DNA from: an uncultured Lachnospiraceae bacterium
Lineage (GTDB): Bacteria; Bacillota; Clostridia; Lachnospirales; Lachnospiraceae
NCBI GenBank assembly: GCA_946626215.1
Contig: CAMOUD010000010.1
Coordinates: forward strand, 1-32,404
Length of the DNA stretch: 32,404 nt
Direction of reading: 5' to 3'
Part shown: positions 8,150 to 15,344 of the stretch, in pieces
How the letters are laid out: each line of letters begins with the position of its first letter
Position numbering within the stretch: the stretch's first letter is position 1
The notes under the pieces: model-generated
Seen by the model: the letters and a program-made list of their open reading frames with translations, nothing else
The model's database searches: none
What the model was told of the DNA's origin: nothing
Program-made: the position numbers and the translations under genes

Positions 8150-8647
8150 ATGGCATTTGCGTCTGTGAATGAGATCGAGCGGTTCTCCTTTGAGGACTGT
8201 CAGCTGGTCTCCATGGAGATCAGGGGCGGCAGCCTTGTCCTGACGGCGGACGCCGTCATCGTTAAGGCCAGGAACAGCCAGAACAGCCACTTTACGGATT
8301 CCTACGCCGACACCCTGGTCATGACCCTGGAGGGCGGCCGGGTGGACAAGGCCGTGGAGGAGGGCTTTACGCGCTATGACGCCAATGAGGTCCTGGTGGA
8401 GGAGGTGCCTGACAGGCCTCTGTCCGCCAGGGAGCTGAAGGACCTGGCGGCCTCCTGCGGCGGCTTTTATCTCTTTACCTTTGAGAGGCTGGGAAAAGAG
8501 GAGGACCGGTTCCAGTATGTCCTGGAGATCGAGGACCCCGGCGAGGACACCTATGACGTCACCGCCTCCAGGACCTATGAGCTGACCGTTTCCTTTGATA
8601 AGGCCGTCTTTACCTGGGACCGGTTCCTGAACCACGTGGAAAGATAA
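8150..8647 (+). CDS. Conserved-looking hypothetical protein, 165 aa
   Basis: It starts 15 nt after nadE with GAAGGGAG upstream and is clearly in the same transcript. The product is soluble, acidic and rich in beta-type alternation, with no signal peptide, membrane segment or cysteine cluster. The repeated VVMTLEGG / YVLEIED / ELTVSFDKA strands suggest a small beta-barrel or sandwich. I do not recognise the family. It is the last gene before the 18-bp repeat and hairpin that close the operon. Confidence 0.75.
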   Translation: MAFASVNEIERFSFEDCQLVSMEIRGGSLVLTADAVIVKARNSQNSHFTDSYADTLVMTLEGGRVDKAVEEGFTRYDANEVLVEEVPDRPLSARELKDLAASCGGFYLFTFERLGKEEDRFQYVLEIEDPGEDTYDVTASRTYELTVSFDKAVFTWDRFLNHVER

Positions 8648-8702
8648 GAAGCGGAAAGACAGGGAGGCCGCGAAAGGCGGCCGGGCAAAACAAGGGACTG
8701 TA

Positions 8703-8766
8703 TAAAAAGAGCAGAAGAGATAAAAAGAGCAGAAGAGATAAAAACAGCAGAAGAGATAAAAACAGC
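8703..8766. repeat. Tandem repeat, 18-bp unit, about 3.6 copies
   Basis: The unit TAAAAAGAGCAGAAGAGA occupies 8703-8720 and 8721-8738. A variant with C for G at position 7 occupies 8739-8756, and a partial copy runs to 8766. It is purine-only on the plus strand except for T and C, and lies between the last gene of the operon and its terminator-like hairpin. Confidence 0.85.
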
Positions 8767-8772
8767 GGGCTG

Positions 8773-8811
8773 CCGGGCCCCTTTCTCCGTCAGACGGGGA
8801 AAGGGGCCCGG
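8773..8811 (+). terminator. Terminator-like hairpin closing the MBOAT-nadE operon
   Basis: CCGGGCCCCTTTC (8773-8785) pairs perfectly with GAAAGGGGCCCGG (8799-8811). An inner CCGT/ACGG stem is possible. The tail (TCCTTGC) is poor in T, so termination efficiency is uncertain. Confidence 0.6.
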
Positions 8812-9176
8812 TCCTTGCATACAGCCTGTATACAGAAGAAAAAAAGACCGGGAATTCCCTGCGGATCCGGCGGATCCGGCGGATGGGAAGAGATTTTTTG
8901 CGCAAGATATGGCTATGAAAAAAAGGATTTTGGCTTGAATAAAAGAGAGGGACCATGTAGAATCCCACCATCAGCTGATGGACAGCCGACGGGCTGTCGG
9001 ACACTGCGGGAGACCGGACAAAGGGTCCGGGACCTGCTCTTTATCGGGGCTGGGGAGCAAGCAGGCCCGGGTACCAGAAAAGTACCGGAAAGAGAAGGGC
9101 TGAAAGGAAAGGCTTCCTCAGAGACCGATTCATTATGTAAGCCTGCCTATCCGGCAGACGGAGGTTTTATTATTCT
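8812..9176 (+). other. Hairpin-rich untranslated region ahead of the 78-aa gene
   Basis: Contents in order: inverted repeat ATACAG-C-CTGTAT (8819-8831); direct repeats of GCGGATCCG (about 8861-8884); palindrome CCATCAGCTGATGG (8968-8981); GACAGCC/GGCTGTC (8981-8998), which competes with CCGAC/GTCGG (8986-9000); CCGGAC/GTCCGG (9014-9030); CCTGCT/AGCAGG (9033-9065); GGTAC/GTACC (9070-9086); and CTGCC/GGCAG (9143-9157), just before the GGAGG ribosome site. I see no credible protein in it and no known riboswitch signature. It may be a structured leader or a separate RNA. Confidence 0.45.
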
Positions 9177-9413
9177 ATGATGAACACCAGGTTCAAAACT
9201 GCAATCGAAAACACCGCCGACATCCGCGTGGAGGTCTATTCCTTCGGCGGGCATGTGGAGGCAAGACTGATCGCCCAGGGGATCGATACCGGCCTGCGCA
9301 TGCAGTACGGGACCATGACCAAGGCCGACACAGAGCTGCGCAGCTTTGGCATGGAAAGGGAAGACCGCGCCGCGGGCATCGAGCTCCTCGCGGTCTATAC
9401 AAAGGCAGCATAA
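9177..9413 (+). CDS. Small hypothetical protein, 78 aa
   Basis: Two adjacent ATG codons (9177 and 9180) follow a GGAGG at 9160-9164. The spacing (12-15 nt) is long but usable. The product is soluble with an alternating strand pattern (ADIRVEVYSFGGHVEARLIAQGI), no cysteines and no transmembrane segment. I recognise no family. It is transcribed alone, between a hairpin-rich leader and a strong terminator, which suggests its own regulation. Confidence 0.65.
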   Translation: MMNTRFKTAIENTADIRVEVYSFGGHVEARLIAQGIDTGLRMQYGTMTKADTELRSFGMEREDRAAGIELLAVYTKAA

Positions 9414-9454
9414 GGAAACAGGCGGCAGTGCCGCTCCTTCCATCAGACAGCCGG

Positions 9455-9500
9455 AATGCCGGAGATCTCCTCATGAGGGGAGACCTCCGGCATTTACTTT
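9455..9500 (+). terminator. Terminator after the 78-aa gene
   Basis: AATGCCGGAGATCTCC (9455-9470) pairs with GGAGACCTCCGGCATT (9479-9494) with a single mismatch. A T-rich tail, TTTACTTTT, follows. Confidence 0.75.
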
Positions 9501-9527
9501 TACAGAAAAATATGATAAAAATCATTC

Positions 9528-10943
9528 ATGCGCATTCTGAAGGAACGCGGGAGAAGGGCCCTTCTCCTGCTCATTTGTATGATCATCTTCATAACGGGCT
9601 TTTCCTGGATGGAACAGGACCTTCCGGAGGAGGAACCGCCGGAGCCGCCCTCCATGGACTTTTCTCTGGAAGGGGCCTCCGACCTTCCCATGCCCTCCAT
9701 CAGCATTGCCTTTCTGGACGAGGAATCCGAGGAACCGGTCAGCCGGGGCAGCTTTATCGCCGCCCTGGGGACCCTGGCCGGCCTGAATCCCGGCAGGGGA
9801 CGGGGAGGCTATTTCCTGGATGTGAAGAGCTGGGACGACCGTGCTCCCTGGTTCGGCTGGGCGGCTGACCAGGGCATCATGTATCCGGCGGGACGATTCC
9901 GCTTCGCGCCGGATGAGCCCCTGACCATGCAGGAAGCGGCCCTGGTCCTGGACCGGTTCGCTAAGGCCACCTCACTGGTCCTGCCGGAGGGAAAGGGGAA
10001 GGAGATCCAGGACGCGGCCTCTGTGGCGGACTATGCCAGGGAGGCGGTGGACAGGTTCCTGGATGCCGGCGTCCTGCGGCCCTACAGAGGAGAAAAACTC
10101 TGTCCCGGTGAGGCTCTGCCCCAGAAGGAGGCGGCCAGGATCCTTCTTCGCCTCTCCATGGTCCCGGACTTTGCGGGCAGGGTCCTGCAGACCGACCAGA
10201 AGGGGTCTTCTCTGGCTGACCTGGTCCCCCTCTACGACCTCCTGCAGGAGGAGACAGAGTCGGTCCGGGGGACCTGGTCCGTCTATGTCCACTGCATGGA
10301 AACGGACGAGGAGCTGGTCTATAACGACCGGAAGCTCTGCTCCGCCAGCCTGATCAAGCTTTACGTGGCCGGAGCCTGTCTGGAAGCGGTCCGGAAGGGA
10401 GACCTGGAGGATAGCGACACCCTGGCCTCCAACCTTGCCAGGATGATCAGCTACAGCTCCAATACCGGCTGGGAACGTCTGGAGGAAGCCCTGGGAGAGG
10501 GCGACCAGGAAAAGGGAATCGAGGCCGTCAACGCCTTTATAGGATCTCTGGGCCTGACCATGACGGAGCGGCGGCATTACTACGAGGAGGACGAAGAGGA
10601 TACGGGCTATACCAACTATACGTCCGCCGCGGAGACGGGCCGGGTCCTGACGGCCATCGCGGACAGGACCTATGTCTCCCGGGAGGCTTCCGACAGGATC
10701 TATGACCTGATGCTGGACCAGGCCAACCGGTCCAAGATCCCCAGGGGCCTGCCCTATTCGGCCGTCTGCGCCAACAAGACAGGAGAGCTCTCCGATGTCC
10801 AGAACGACGCGGCCATCATCAGGGGAGATACCTGCACCTATGTCCTGGTGGTCATGTCCGAGGGCAACCGGACCCAGAGAGCCGGGATCCGGGAAATCGG
10901 AAGGATCTCCGAAATGGTCTATGACTTCCTGAACGAAGAGTAA
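9528..10943 (+). CDS. SLH-domain protein fused to a class A beta-lactamase-like serine hydrolase
   Basis: The 471-residue protein has an N-terminal signal or anchor segment (residues 8-25) and an acidic Pro-rich spacer. Next come about two and a half S-layer-homology-like repeats (roughly 70-220, with FLDVKSWDDRAPW and AADQGIMYPAGRFRF). The C-terminal serine hydrolase domain has SLIK (S274, K277), SSN (310-312) and KTG (K417). These are the three motifs of penicillin-interacting enzymes. The region equivalent to the omega loop is very acidic and lacks a clear ExxLN, so true beta-lactamase activity is uncertain; a wall-processing role is equally possible. No Shine-Dalgarno precedes the start. 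A -10-like TATGAT lies 12 nt before it, so the message could be nearly leaderless. Confidence 0.8.
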   Translation: MRILKERGRRALLLLICMIIFITGFSWMEQDLPEEEPPEPPSMDFSLEGASDLPMPSISIAFLDEESEEPVSRGSFIAALGTLAGLNPGRGRGGYFLDVKSWDDRAPWFGWAADQGIMYPAGRFRFAPDEPLTMQEAALVLDRFAKATSLVLPEGKGKEIQDAASVADYAREAVDRFLDAGVLRPYRGEKLCPGEALPQKEAARILLRLSMVPDFAGRVLQTDQKGSSLADLVPLYDLLQEETESVRGTWSVYVHCMETDEELVYNDRKLCSASLIKLYVAGACLEAVRKGDLEDSDTLASNLARMISYSSNTGWERLEEALGEGDQEKGIEAVNAFIGSLGLTMTERRHYYEEDEEDTGYTNYTSAAETGRVLTAIADRTYVSREASDRIYDLMLDQANRSKIPRGLPYSAVCANKTGELSDVQNDAAIIRGDTCTYVLVVMSEGNRTQRAGIREIGRISEMVYDFLNEE

Positions 10944-11003
10944 GGAAATACCGGAAAGACCAGTCCTCGAAAGGACGGACGAAATCATATCCGGAAATGC
11001 CAA

Positions 11004-11034
11004 AAGCCGGCCGATCGGTGTGATCGGCCGGCTT
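11004..11034. terminator. Bidirectional terminator between convergent genes
   Basis: AAGCCGGCCGATC (11004-11016) pairs perfectly with GATCGGCCGGCTT (11022-11034). TTTGCGTGTTTT lies on the plus side and a TTTTGGC run on the minus side. It serves the SLH/beta-lactamase gene and the PARG-like gene. Confidence 0.85.
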
Positions 11035-11066
11035 TGCGTGTTTTCCCTGTCCGTGTGCTTCAAAAT

Positions 11067-11846
11067 TCAGGAGAATTCCTTCCGGAAGGCCCTGTAGTTG
11101 GCGTTTTCACCATGGGGGGCCGGCACGGCGTAGAGGATCCTTTTTATACCGGAATCCCGGAAGGCATCATGGAACCACTGTGCCACCAGGGTCGGGGGCT
11201 GTCCGAAGACGCCGCAGCCCCAGGCGCCGGCGATCAGGACATCCACCTCCCGGTCCTCCGCCAGGTCTCTCAGGAACCGGATCCTCTGCTGCATGGCTTC
11301 GTGGTTCTCCTGGGTCGCGACCCGGTGATACCGGCCTGCCGCGCTCTTATTGGGGGCGGCGCAGGTGATCACATCAAAGCGGAAGACCTGGTCATCCCTG
11401 AGAAAGACCACATCCGGCGTATAGACGGCCCGGTCCGTATAGAGGTCCCGGTTCCGGTTTGCCTTGTTATAGGCATAATAGCCCGCCAGCTCCGGGGCCT
11501 GGAGGATCCCGAAAAGGTCTGACTCCATGCAGAGGCTCTCCTCCTGGGCATGGCTTCCCCTGAGGAAGAGGCCGCCCGGCTTTATATAATCCGCGAAATT
11601 TAAAATGGCGATTTTTCCCATGTCCCGGCTCTTGATGGCCGCCGATACCGAATCCACAGCCAGAAAGACCTGGCGGCAGCCCTTCCCTTCTCTGCGGACG
11701 GGGATCCTGTCGGGGCCTCCGTAGAGGATGCTCCCTGCGGCGGACGAGCGGATCTCCCCCGCGAAGCGCTCTTCCATCAGCCGGACATGTTCGCCGGCCT
11801 TTTCTGCCAGATAGGGATCTATGATCTGATTTCTTCTTCCTGCCAT
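11067..11846 (-). CDS. TIGR02452-type microbial PARG-like macrodomain protein
   Basis: The 259-residue protein matches the bacterial poly(ADP-ribose) glycohydrolase-like group: NFADYIKPGG (residues 83-92), then HAQEESLC with Q101-E102-E103, followed by YTPDVVFLRD, VITCAAPN and the phosphate loop AGAWGCGVFGQPP. PARG enzymes cleave ADP-ribose from proteins, with the second Glu of QEE as acid. Bacterial relatives usually show PGGGF before the QEE; here it is PGGLF, so the third Gly is lost. The start at 11846 is fixed by GGAGG 9 nt upstream. The gene is isolated and divergent from an LRR gene. A role in removing ADP-ribosylation, perhaps against a toxin or phage, is only inference. Confidence 0.8.
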   Translation of the reverse strand: MAGRRNQIIDPYLAEKAGEHVRLMEERFAGEIRSSAAGSILYGGPDRIPVRREGKGCRQVFLAVDSVSAAIKSRDMGKIAILNFADYIKPGGLFLRGSHAQEESLCMESDLFGILQAPELAGYYAYNKANRNRDLYTDRAVYTPDVVFLRDDQVFRFDVITCAAPNKSAAGRYHRVATQENHEAMQQRIRFLRDLAEDREVDVLIAGAWGCGVFGQPPTLVAQWFHDAFRDSGIKRILYAVPAPHGENANYRAFRKEFS

Positions 11847-11889
11847 CTGCTCTGTCCTCCGGAATCCGAATCTCAACGGGTACAGGACT

Positions 11890-11898
11890 ATAGTAGCA
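11890..11898 (-). promoter_or_regulatory. Extended -10 element for the PARG-like gene
   Basis: On the minus strand TG-C-TACTAT matches an extended -10 (TGnTAnnnT), about 45 nt before the start. No clear -35 is visible. Confidence 0.4.
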
Positions 11899-12033
11899 CA
11901 CCGGAAGGAGATCGGGCCAGGGCCCGGCGATTTCTGTCAAAATCCGGCCCTGCGGAAGCTGGCCCGGCGCCGGCTGATATACTGATATCGGAAGGAGCCT
12001 GAAAAGAGGGATTGTTCCGGAAGGGAGGACTCT

Positions 12034-12957
12034 ATGGGAATGAGAGAGGAGCTTTGGATCGAAGACGGGACCGTCAGGGAATACAGGGGAGAAGGCGATG
12101 AGATCGTGATCCCGGAGGGGGTGACGGATATCGGAGACAAGGCCTTTGCCGGCTGCCGGAGCCTTAAGAGAGTGGTCCTGCCGGAGAGCCTGAAGAGCAT
12201 CGGATATGGGGCCTTCGCGGAATGCAGAGACCTGACGGAGATCAGGATTCCGGAAGGGACCGTTCTCATCCGGGAAGCAGCCTTCTATCACTGCACAGGC
12301 CTCAGGGAGGTGACGGTCCCCGGAAGGGTCTTCAGGATTTCTGACTATGCCTTTGGCGGATGCGGGCATCTGGACCGGGCGGAGCTCCGGGAGGGGATCC
12401 GGAGCATCGGATACAGGTCCTTTTACGAATGTGGGAGCCTGAAAGACCTGATCCTTCCTGAGGGACTGACCAGCATAGGAGGAGGTGCCCTTGAGGACTG
12501 CGGGAGCCTGGAACTGATCCGCCTTCCGGAGAGCCTCCGGATGATCACGGGAGACCTTCCGGTCCCCTACGCGGTCTGCCATACAAAGAGCCAGGCTGCC
12601 CATGTCAGCTTTCCGATCTATCTGGGAGGGCCTGTCACGGACCTGCCCGAGAGAAGCCGGCAGAAGGCCCTGGATGGATTTTTCTATGGGCTGATGAACG
12701 GCATCCGGGAAGTCGACAGGTGGAGGAGGAGCTACCTGCCCTATATCAGGAAGATCATGAAGGAATACGTCAAAGGGGACAGGGAGGACAGGGACTTACT
12801 GCATATGCTGATCCGGGAGTCCTTCCCCACCCGGATGGAAACGGAGCGTCTTACCCAAAGATACACGGAGCTGGGAGACATCGAGACGACCGCCCTTCTT
12901 CTCGACTATCAGAGAGAACAGTTCGGAAAGAAAGGAGGATGGGACCTCAGCCTGTGA
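12034..12957 (+). CDS. BspA-type leucine-rich repeat protein with a shared C-terminal domain
   Basis: The 307-residue protein has GGAGG 5 nt before the start. Residues 15-170 form six LRR_5 (BspA/TpLRR) repeats of about 23 residues with the pattern IP-x-G-V-x-x-IG-x-x-AF-x-x-C-x-x-L. There is no signal peptide, so unlike most BspA proteins it is probably cytoplasmic. Residues about 185-307 lack LRRs and are helical, ending LLLDYQREQF. The protein encoded at 15345-16241 has the same C-terminal pattern (VSFPIYL against LTFPPYF, and LLDYQREQF against LMDYQRRHF), so the two are paralogues. That gene sits beside a VWA/MoxR pair, which suggests this one may be an alternative partner. Confidence 0.8.
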   Translation: MGMREELWIEDGTVREYRGEGDEIVIPEGVTDIGDKAFAGCRSLKRVVLPESLKSIGYGAFAECRDLTEIRIPEGTVLIREAAFYHCTGLREVTVPGRVFRISDYAFGGCGHLDRAELREGIRSIGYRSFYECGSLKDLILPEGLTSIGGGALEDCGSLELIRLPESLRMITGDLPVPYAVCHTKSQAAHVSFPIYLGGPVTDLPERSRQKALDGFFYGLMNGIREVDRWRRSYLPYIRKIMKEYVKGDREDRDLLHMLIRESFPTRMETERLTQRYTELGDIETTALLLDYQREQFGKKGGWDLSL

Positions 12958-13011
12958 GCCCGTGTGACGGGACCCGGCCCCGGAGGGTCCGTGGGAAAAG
13001 AGACGGGAAAA

Positions 13012-13044
13012 GACCCCGGAAGTCCGGCGCGGACTTCCGGGGTC
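13012..13044. terminator. Bidirectional terminator between the LRR and sortase genes
   Basis: GACCCCGGAAGTCCG (13012-13026) pairs perfectly with CGGACTTCCGGGGTC (13030-13044) around a 3-nt loop. The minus-strand exit (CTTTTCCCGTCTCTTTT) is T-rich, so it mainly serves the sortase gene. Confidence 0.8.
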
Positions 13045-13055
13045 ATCTTCGGCTG

Positions 13056-13814
13056 TCAGGGGAGGAGAGGGCCGGGGGCGCAGAGGAGGATGTAGCGGGC
13101 GTCCTCATATTCATAGGAGCAGGTGGACAGGAGGAAGATTTTTTCCGTCCCTTCTATGGTCCCGGCCGGCCTGAAGTCTGACCTGGAAGCGGCCTCCTTC
13201 AGGTAGGCGTCCAGCTGGGCCTTTTCATCAAAGAGGGCGTAGACGTCCGCTCCCGCGTTCTCCACAAAGCCGGCCAGGACCGTGAGCTTCCGTGCCCCTT
13301 CCGGCGTCAGGTACCAGAGGACGGGATGGGCGTCATAATAGTCCTGGTCCCGGTAGCGGGAGATGGAGGCGAACATGGACCCGTTCTTCATGTGATGGCC
13401 GTAGAGGATGGTGACCAGTTCCTCATCCCTGCCGGTGCAGCGGAAGTCCATGAAGATGCTGCCGGAGGAGTTGTGCTGGCCGTTCAGCATGGTATGGAGA
13501 TAGGTGTCGTTGGTCTCTCCCTTCAGGACCGGATAGCTGATGGGGGTATCCGGACTGTAGATCCAGCCCTTTACATCGGGGTTCTCCGCAAGGAGAGAGT
13601 CAAAGTCGATGGAGATGGGACAGGCCTCTTGGGAGGACGCTCCAGGGCCCGCGGCTTCCTCTCCGGATCGTTCGGTGACATAGGCCTCCGCGGCCCGGTC
13701 ATATTCGGAGGTGCCGGCATGGTATTCCAGATAGATGGAAAGGAGATTCCAGCCGCTGACCAGGACCAGGGCCAGGCAGCAGAGGATCAGGACGGAGTAA
13801 AGGATCTTTTTCAT
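13056..13814 (-). CDS. srtB: Class B sortase
   Basis: The 252-residue protein has an N-terminal membrane anchor (about 5-25), a short stalk, and a sortase domain with SPDTPISYPVLKG, the catalytic histidine in YGHHM (H140), the cysteine in LSTCSYE (C232) and the arginine in EDARY (R240). Spacing and the SIFMDFRC segment fit class B. These transpeptidases attach proteins with NPxTN-like signals to peptidoglycan. None of the complete proteins in the window ends in a recognisable sorting signal, so its substrate is elsewhere. The ribosome site is weak (AAGAAGAGAC). Confidence 0.93.
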   Translation of the reverse strand: MKKILYSVLILCCLALVLVSGWNLLSIYLEYHAGTSEYDRAAEAYVTERSGEEAAGPGASSQEACPISIDFDSLLAENPDVKGWIYSPDTPISYPVLKGETNDTYLHTMLNGQHNSSGSIFMDFRCTGRDEELVTILYGHHMKNGSMFASISRYRDQDYYDAHPVLWYLTPEGARKLTVLAGFVENAGADVYALFDEKAQLDAYLKEAASRSDFRPAGTIEGTEKIFLLSTCSYEYEDARYILLCAPGPLLP

Positions 13815-13871
13815 GCGATGTGTCTCTTCTTAATGAACCATGCGGAATATACGGAAAACTCTCACGGACAC

Positions 13872-13880
13872 AGTATAGCA
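13872..13880 (-). promoter_or_regulatory. Extended -10 promoter of the sortase gene
   Basis: The minus strand reads TG-C-TATACT, an extended -10, about 60 nt before the sortase start. The PARG-like gene has the same GTGC-TA layout. No good -35 is visible. Confidence 0.5.
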
Positions 13881-13923
13881 CATCCGTCACGCTTCCGCTC
13901 GCCCTGTTCCTTTCCGCAAGCGT

Positions 13924-13952
13924 TTGACACCTGTGCCCGCATATGGGAAAAT
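13924..13952 (+). promoter_or_regulatory. Putative promoter of the dacF-LRR-VWA-MoxR-maf operon
   Basis: A perfect TTGACA (13924-13929) is followed after 17 nt by a weak -10, GAAAAT (13947-13952), 67 nt before the carboxypeptidase start. Confidence 0.4.
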
Positions 13953-14019
13953 ATACAGGTTGAGGCCTGCCCCCTCGGGGCCCGGCCCGATAATGCATGT
14001 ATGGAAAGGAAAGATTTTC

Positions 14020-15342
14020 ATGAAATCTTCTCGGCTAATCAAAGCGATCGTATCCCTGATCCTGGTCTGCATGGTCCTGATCCCCCTGCCTGCCTACGCG
14101 GACGGCGGTGATTTTTCCGTGGAAGCGGAGTCCGCCATCCTGGTGGACCTGGACACAGGCCGCGTCTTTTATGAGGACAACGCGGACGCCAGGTGCTATC
14201 CGGCTTCCGTGACCAAGATGATGACCTGTCTTCTCATCAATGAAGCCATTGAGGAGGGGACCCTGTCCGAGGACCAGGTGGTCACGGTCTCAAAGTCTGC
14301 CGTAGAGGCCATCCAGGATCCTGAGGCCGCCACGGTCTTTCTGGCTCCCGGCGAGGAGATCCGGCTGGGAGACCTGATGTACTGCCTCATGCTCCCCTCG
14401 GCCAATGACGCCGCCAATGTCCTGGCGGAGACCATGAGCGGGAGCGTAACGGACTTCGTGGAGAGGATGAACGCCCGGGCCGCCGAGCTTGGCTGCACAG
14501 GGACCCATTTCGTGACTCCCAACGGACTCCATGATGACGATCATTACACCACGGCCAGGGACCTGGTCCTCATCGCCCAGGAGGGCATGAAGCATTCCTA
14601 TTTCCGCCAGCTGGTCTCCACCCCCTCCTATCAGGTGCCGGCCACCAACTATTCCCAGCCCCGGGACCTGTATTCCACCAACTACATGATCCATCCGGAG
14701 TCGGAATACTATTACAGCTTCGCCATCGGCGTCAAGACCGGCTATACCACCCAGGCAGGCCACTGTCTGGTGGCGGCCGGACAGAAGACCTTCTATGAGG
14801 GCGAGGACGGCAAGGAGACGGTCCGCCGCTACCTGGCGGTCATCCTGGGCGCCGACCACAACGGAGTCACCGGCAATACGGCCTTTACCAAGGCCCAGAT
14901 GATGCTGGAGCACGCCTTCAATGACTACGAGGTCCAGACCCTGGTGGAAAAGAACCATGTCATTACGGAGCTTCCGGTGGACCTGACCGAGGACGGTGAC
15001 ACGGTCCATATCAAGGCGGCAGATTCCGTGACGGGCCTGGCCCCCCGGGACCTGGATCCTGCCGGGATCCAGCTCCATATCGATATCCCGGACCAGCTGA
15101 CGGCCCCCGTAGCCAAGGACCAGGCAGTGGGCACCCTGACGGTCTCCTACAACGGAGAGGAGTACGGCCAGGTCCGCCTGGTGGCGGCTGAGGAGAGGAC
15201 CTTCTCCCGCAAGCTCTACTACATCCGGGCGGCCAGGGCCTTCTGGGACAAGTGGTACGGCAAGGCGGCCGTGGCCGGCGTCGGGCTTCTGATCCTGATT
15301 GTCATCATCCTGGCCCTGATCGAAAGGAGCCGCTACAGCTGA
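14020..15342 (+). CDS. D-alanyl-D-alanine carboxypeptidase, peptidase S11 (DacF-like)
   Basis: The 440-residue protein has a signal peptide (cleavage probably after AYA, residue 27), the acyl-enzyme motif SVTK (S63, K66), SAN (127-129) and KTG (239-241). A PBP5-like C-terminal beta domain follows, then a C-terminal transmembrane helix (about 410-432). It removes the terminal D-Ala from peptidoglycan stem peptides outside the membrane, limiting cross-linking. The start at 14020 follows GGAAAGGAAAG and places the signal peptide correctly. It is first in an operon whose next gene begins 2 nt after its stop. Confidence 0.93.
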   Translation: MKSSRLIKAIVSLILVCMVLIPLPAYADGGDFSVEAESAILVDLDTGRVFYEDNADARCYPASVTKMMTCLLINEAIEEGTLSEDQVVTVSKSAVEAIQDPEAATVFLAPGEEIRLGDLMYCLMLPSANDAANVLAETMSGSVTDFVERMNARAAELGCTGTHFVTPNGLHDDDHYTTARDLVLIAQEGMKHSYFRQLVSTPSYQVPATNYSQPRDLYSTNYMIHPESEYYYSFAIGVKTGYTTQAGHCLVAAGQKTFYEGEDGKETVRRYLAVILGADHNGVTGNTAFTKAQMMLEHAFNDYEVQTLVEKNHVITELPVDLTEDGDTVHIKAADSVTGLAPRDLDPAGIQLHIDIPDQLTAPVAKDQAVGTLTVSYNGEEYGQVRLVAAEERTFSRKLYYIRAARAFWDKWYGKAAVAGVGLLILIVIILALIERSRYS

Positions 15343-15344
15343 CC

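Noticed and set aside
8861-8884. Short direct repeats of GCGGATCCG as a CRISPR or attachment site
   Set aside because: Only about two and a half 9-bp copies without spacers; chance repetition in GC-rich DNA is enough.
8960-9160. Cobalamin, TPP, SAM, FMN or glycine riboswitch
   Set aside because: I looked for the conserved boxes of these classes and found none; only generic hairpins are visible.
8815-9180. A 121-codon plus-strand frame through the hairpin-rich region
   Set aside because: No ribosome site, odd composition, and it runs through palindromes; the 78-aa frame after GGAGG is far better.
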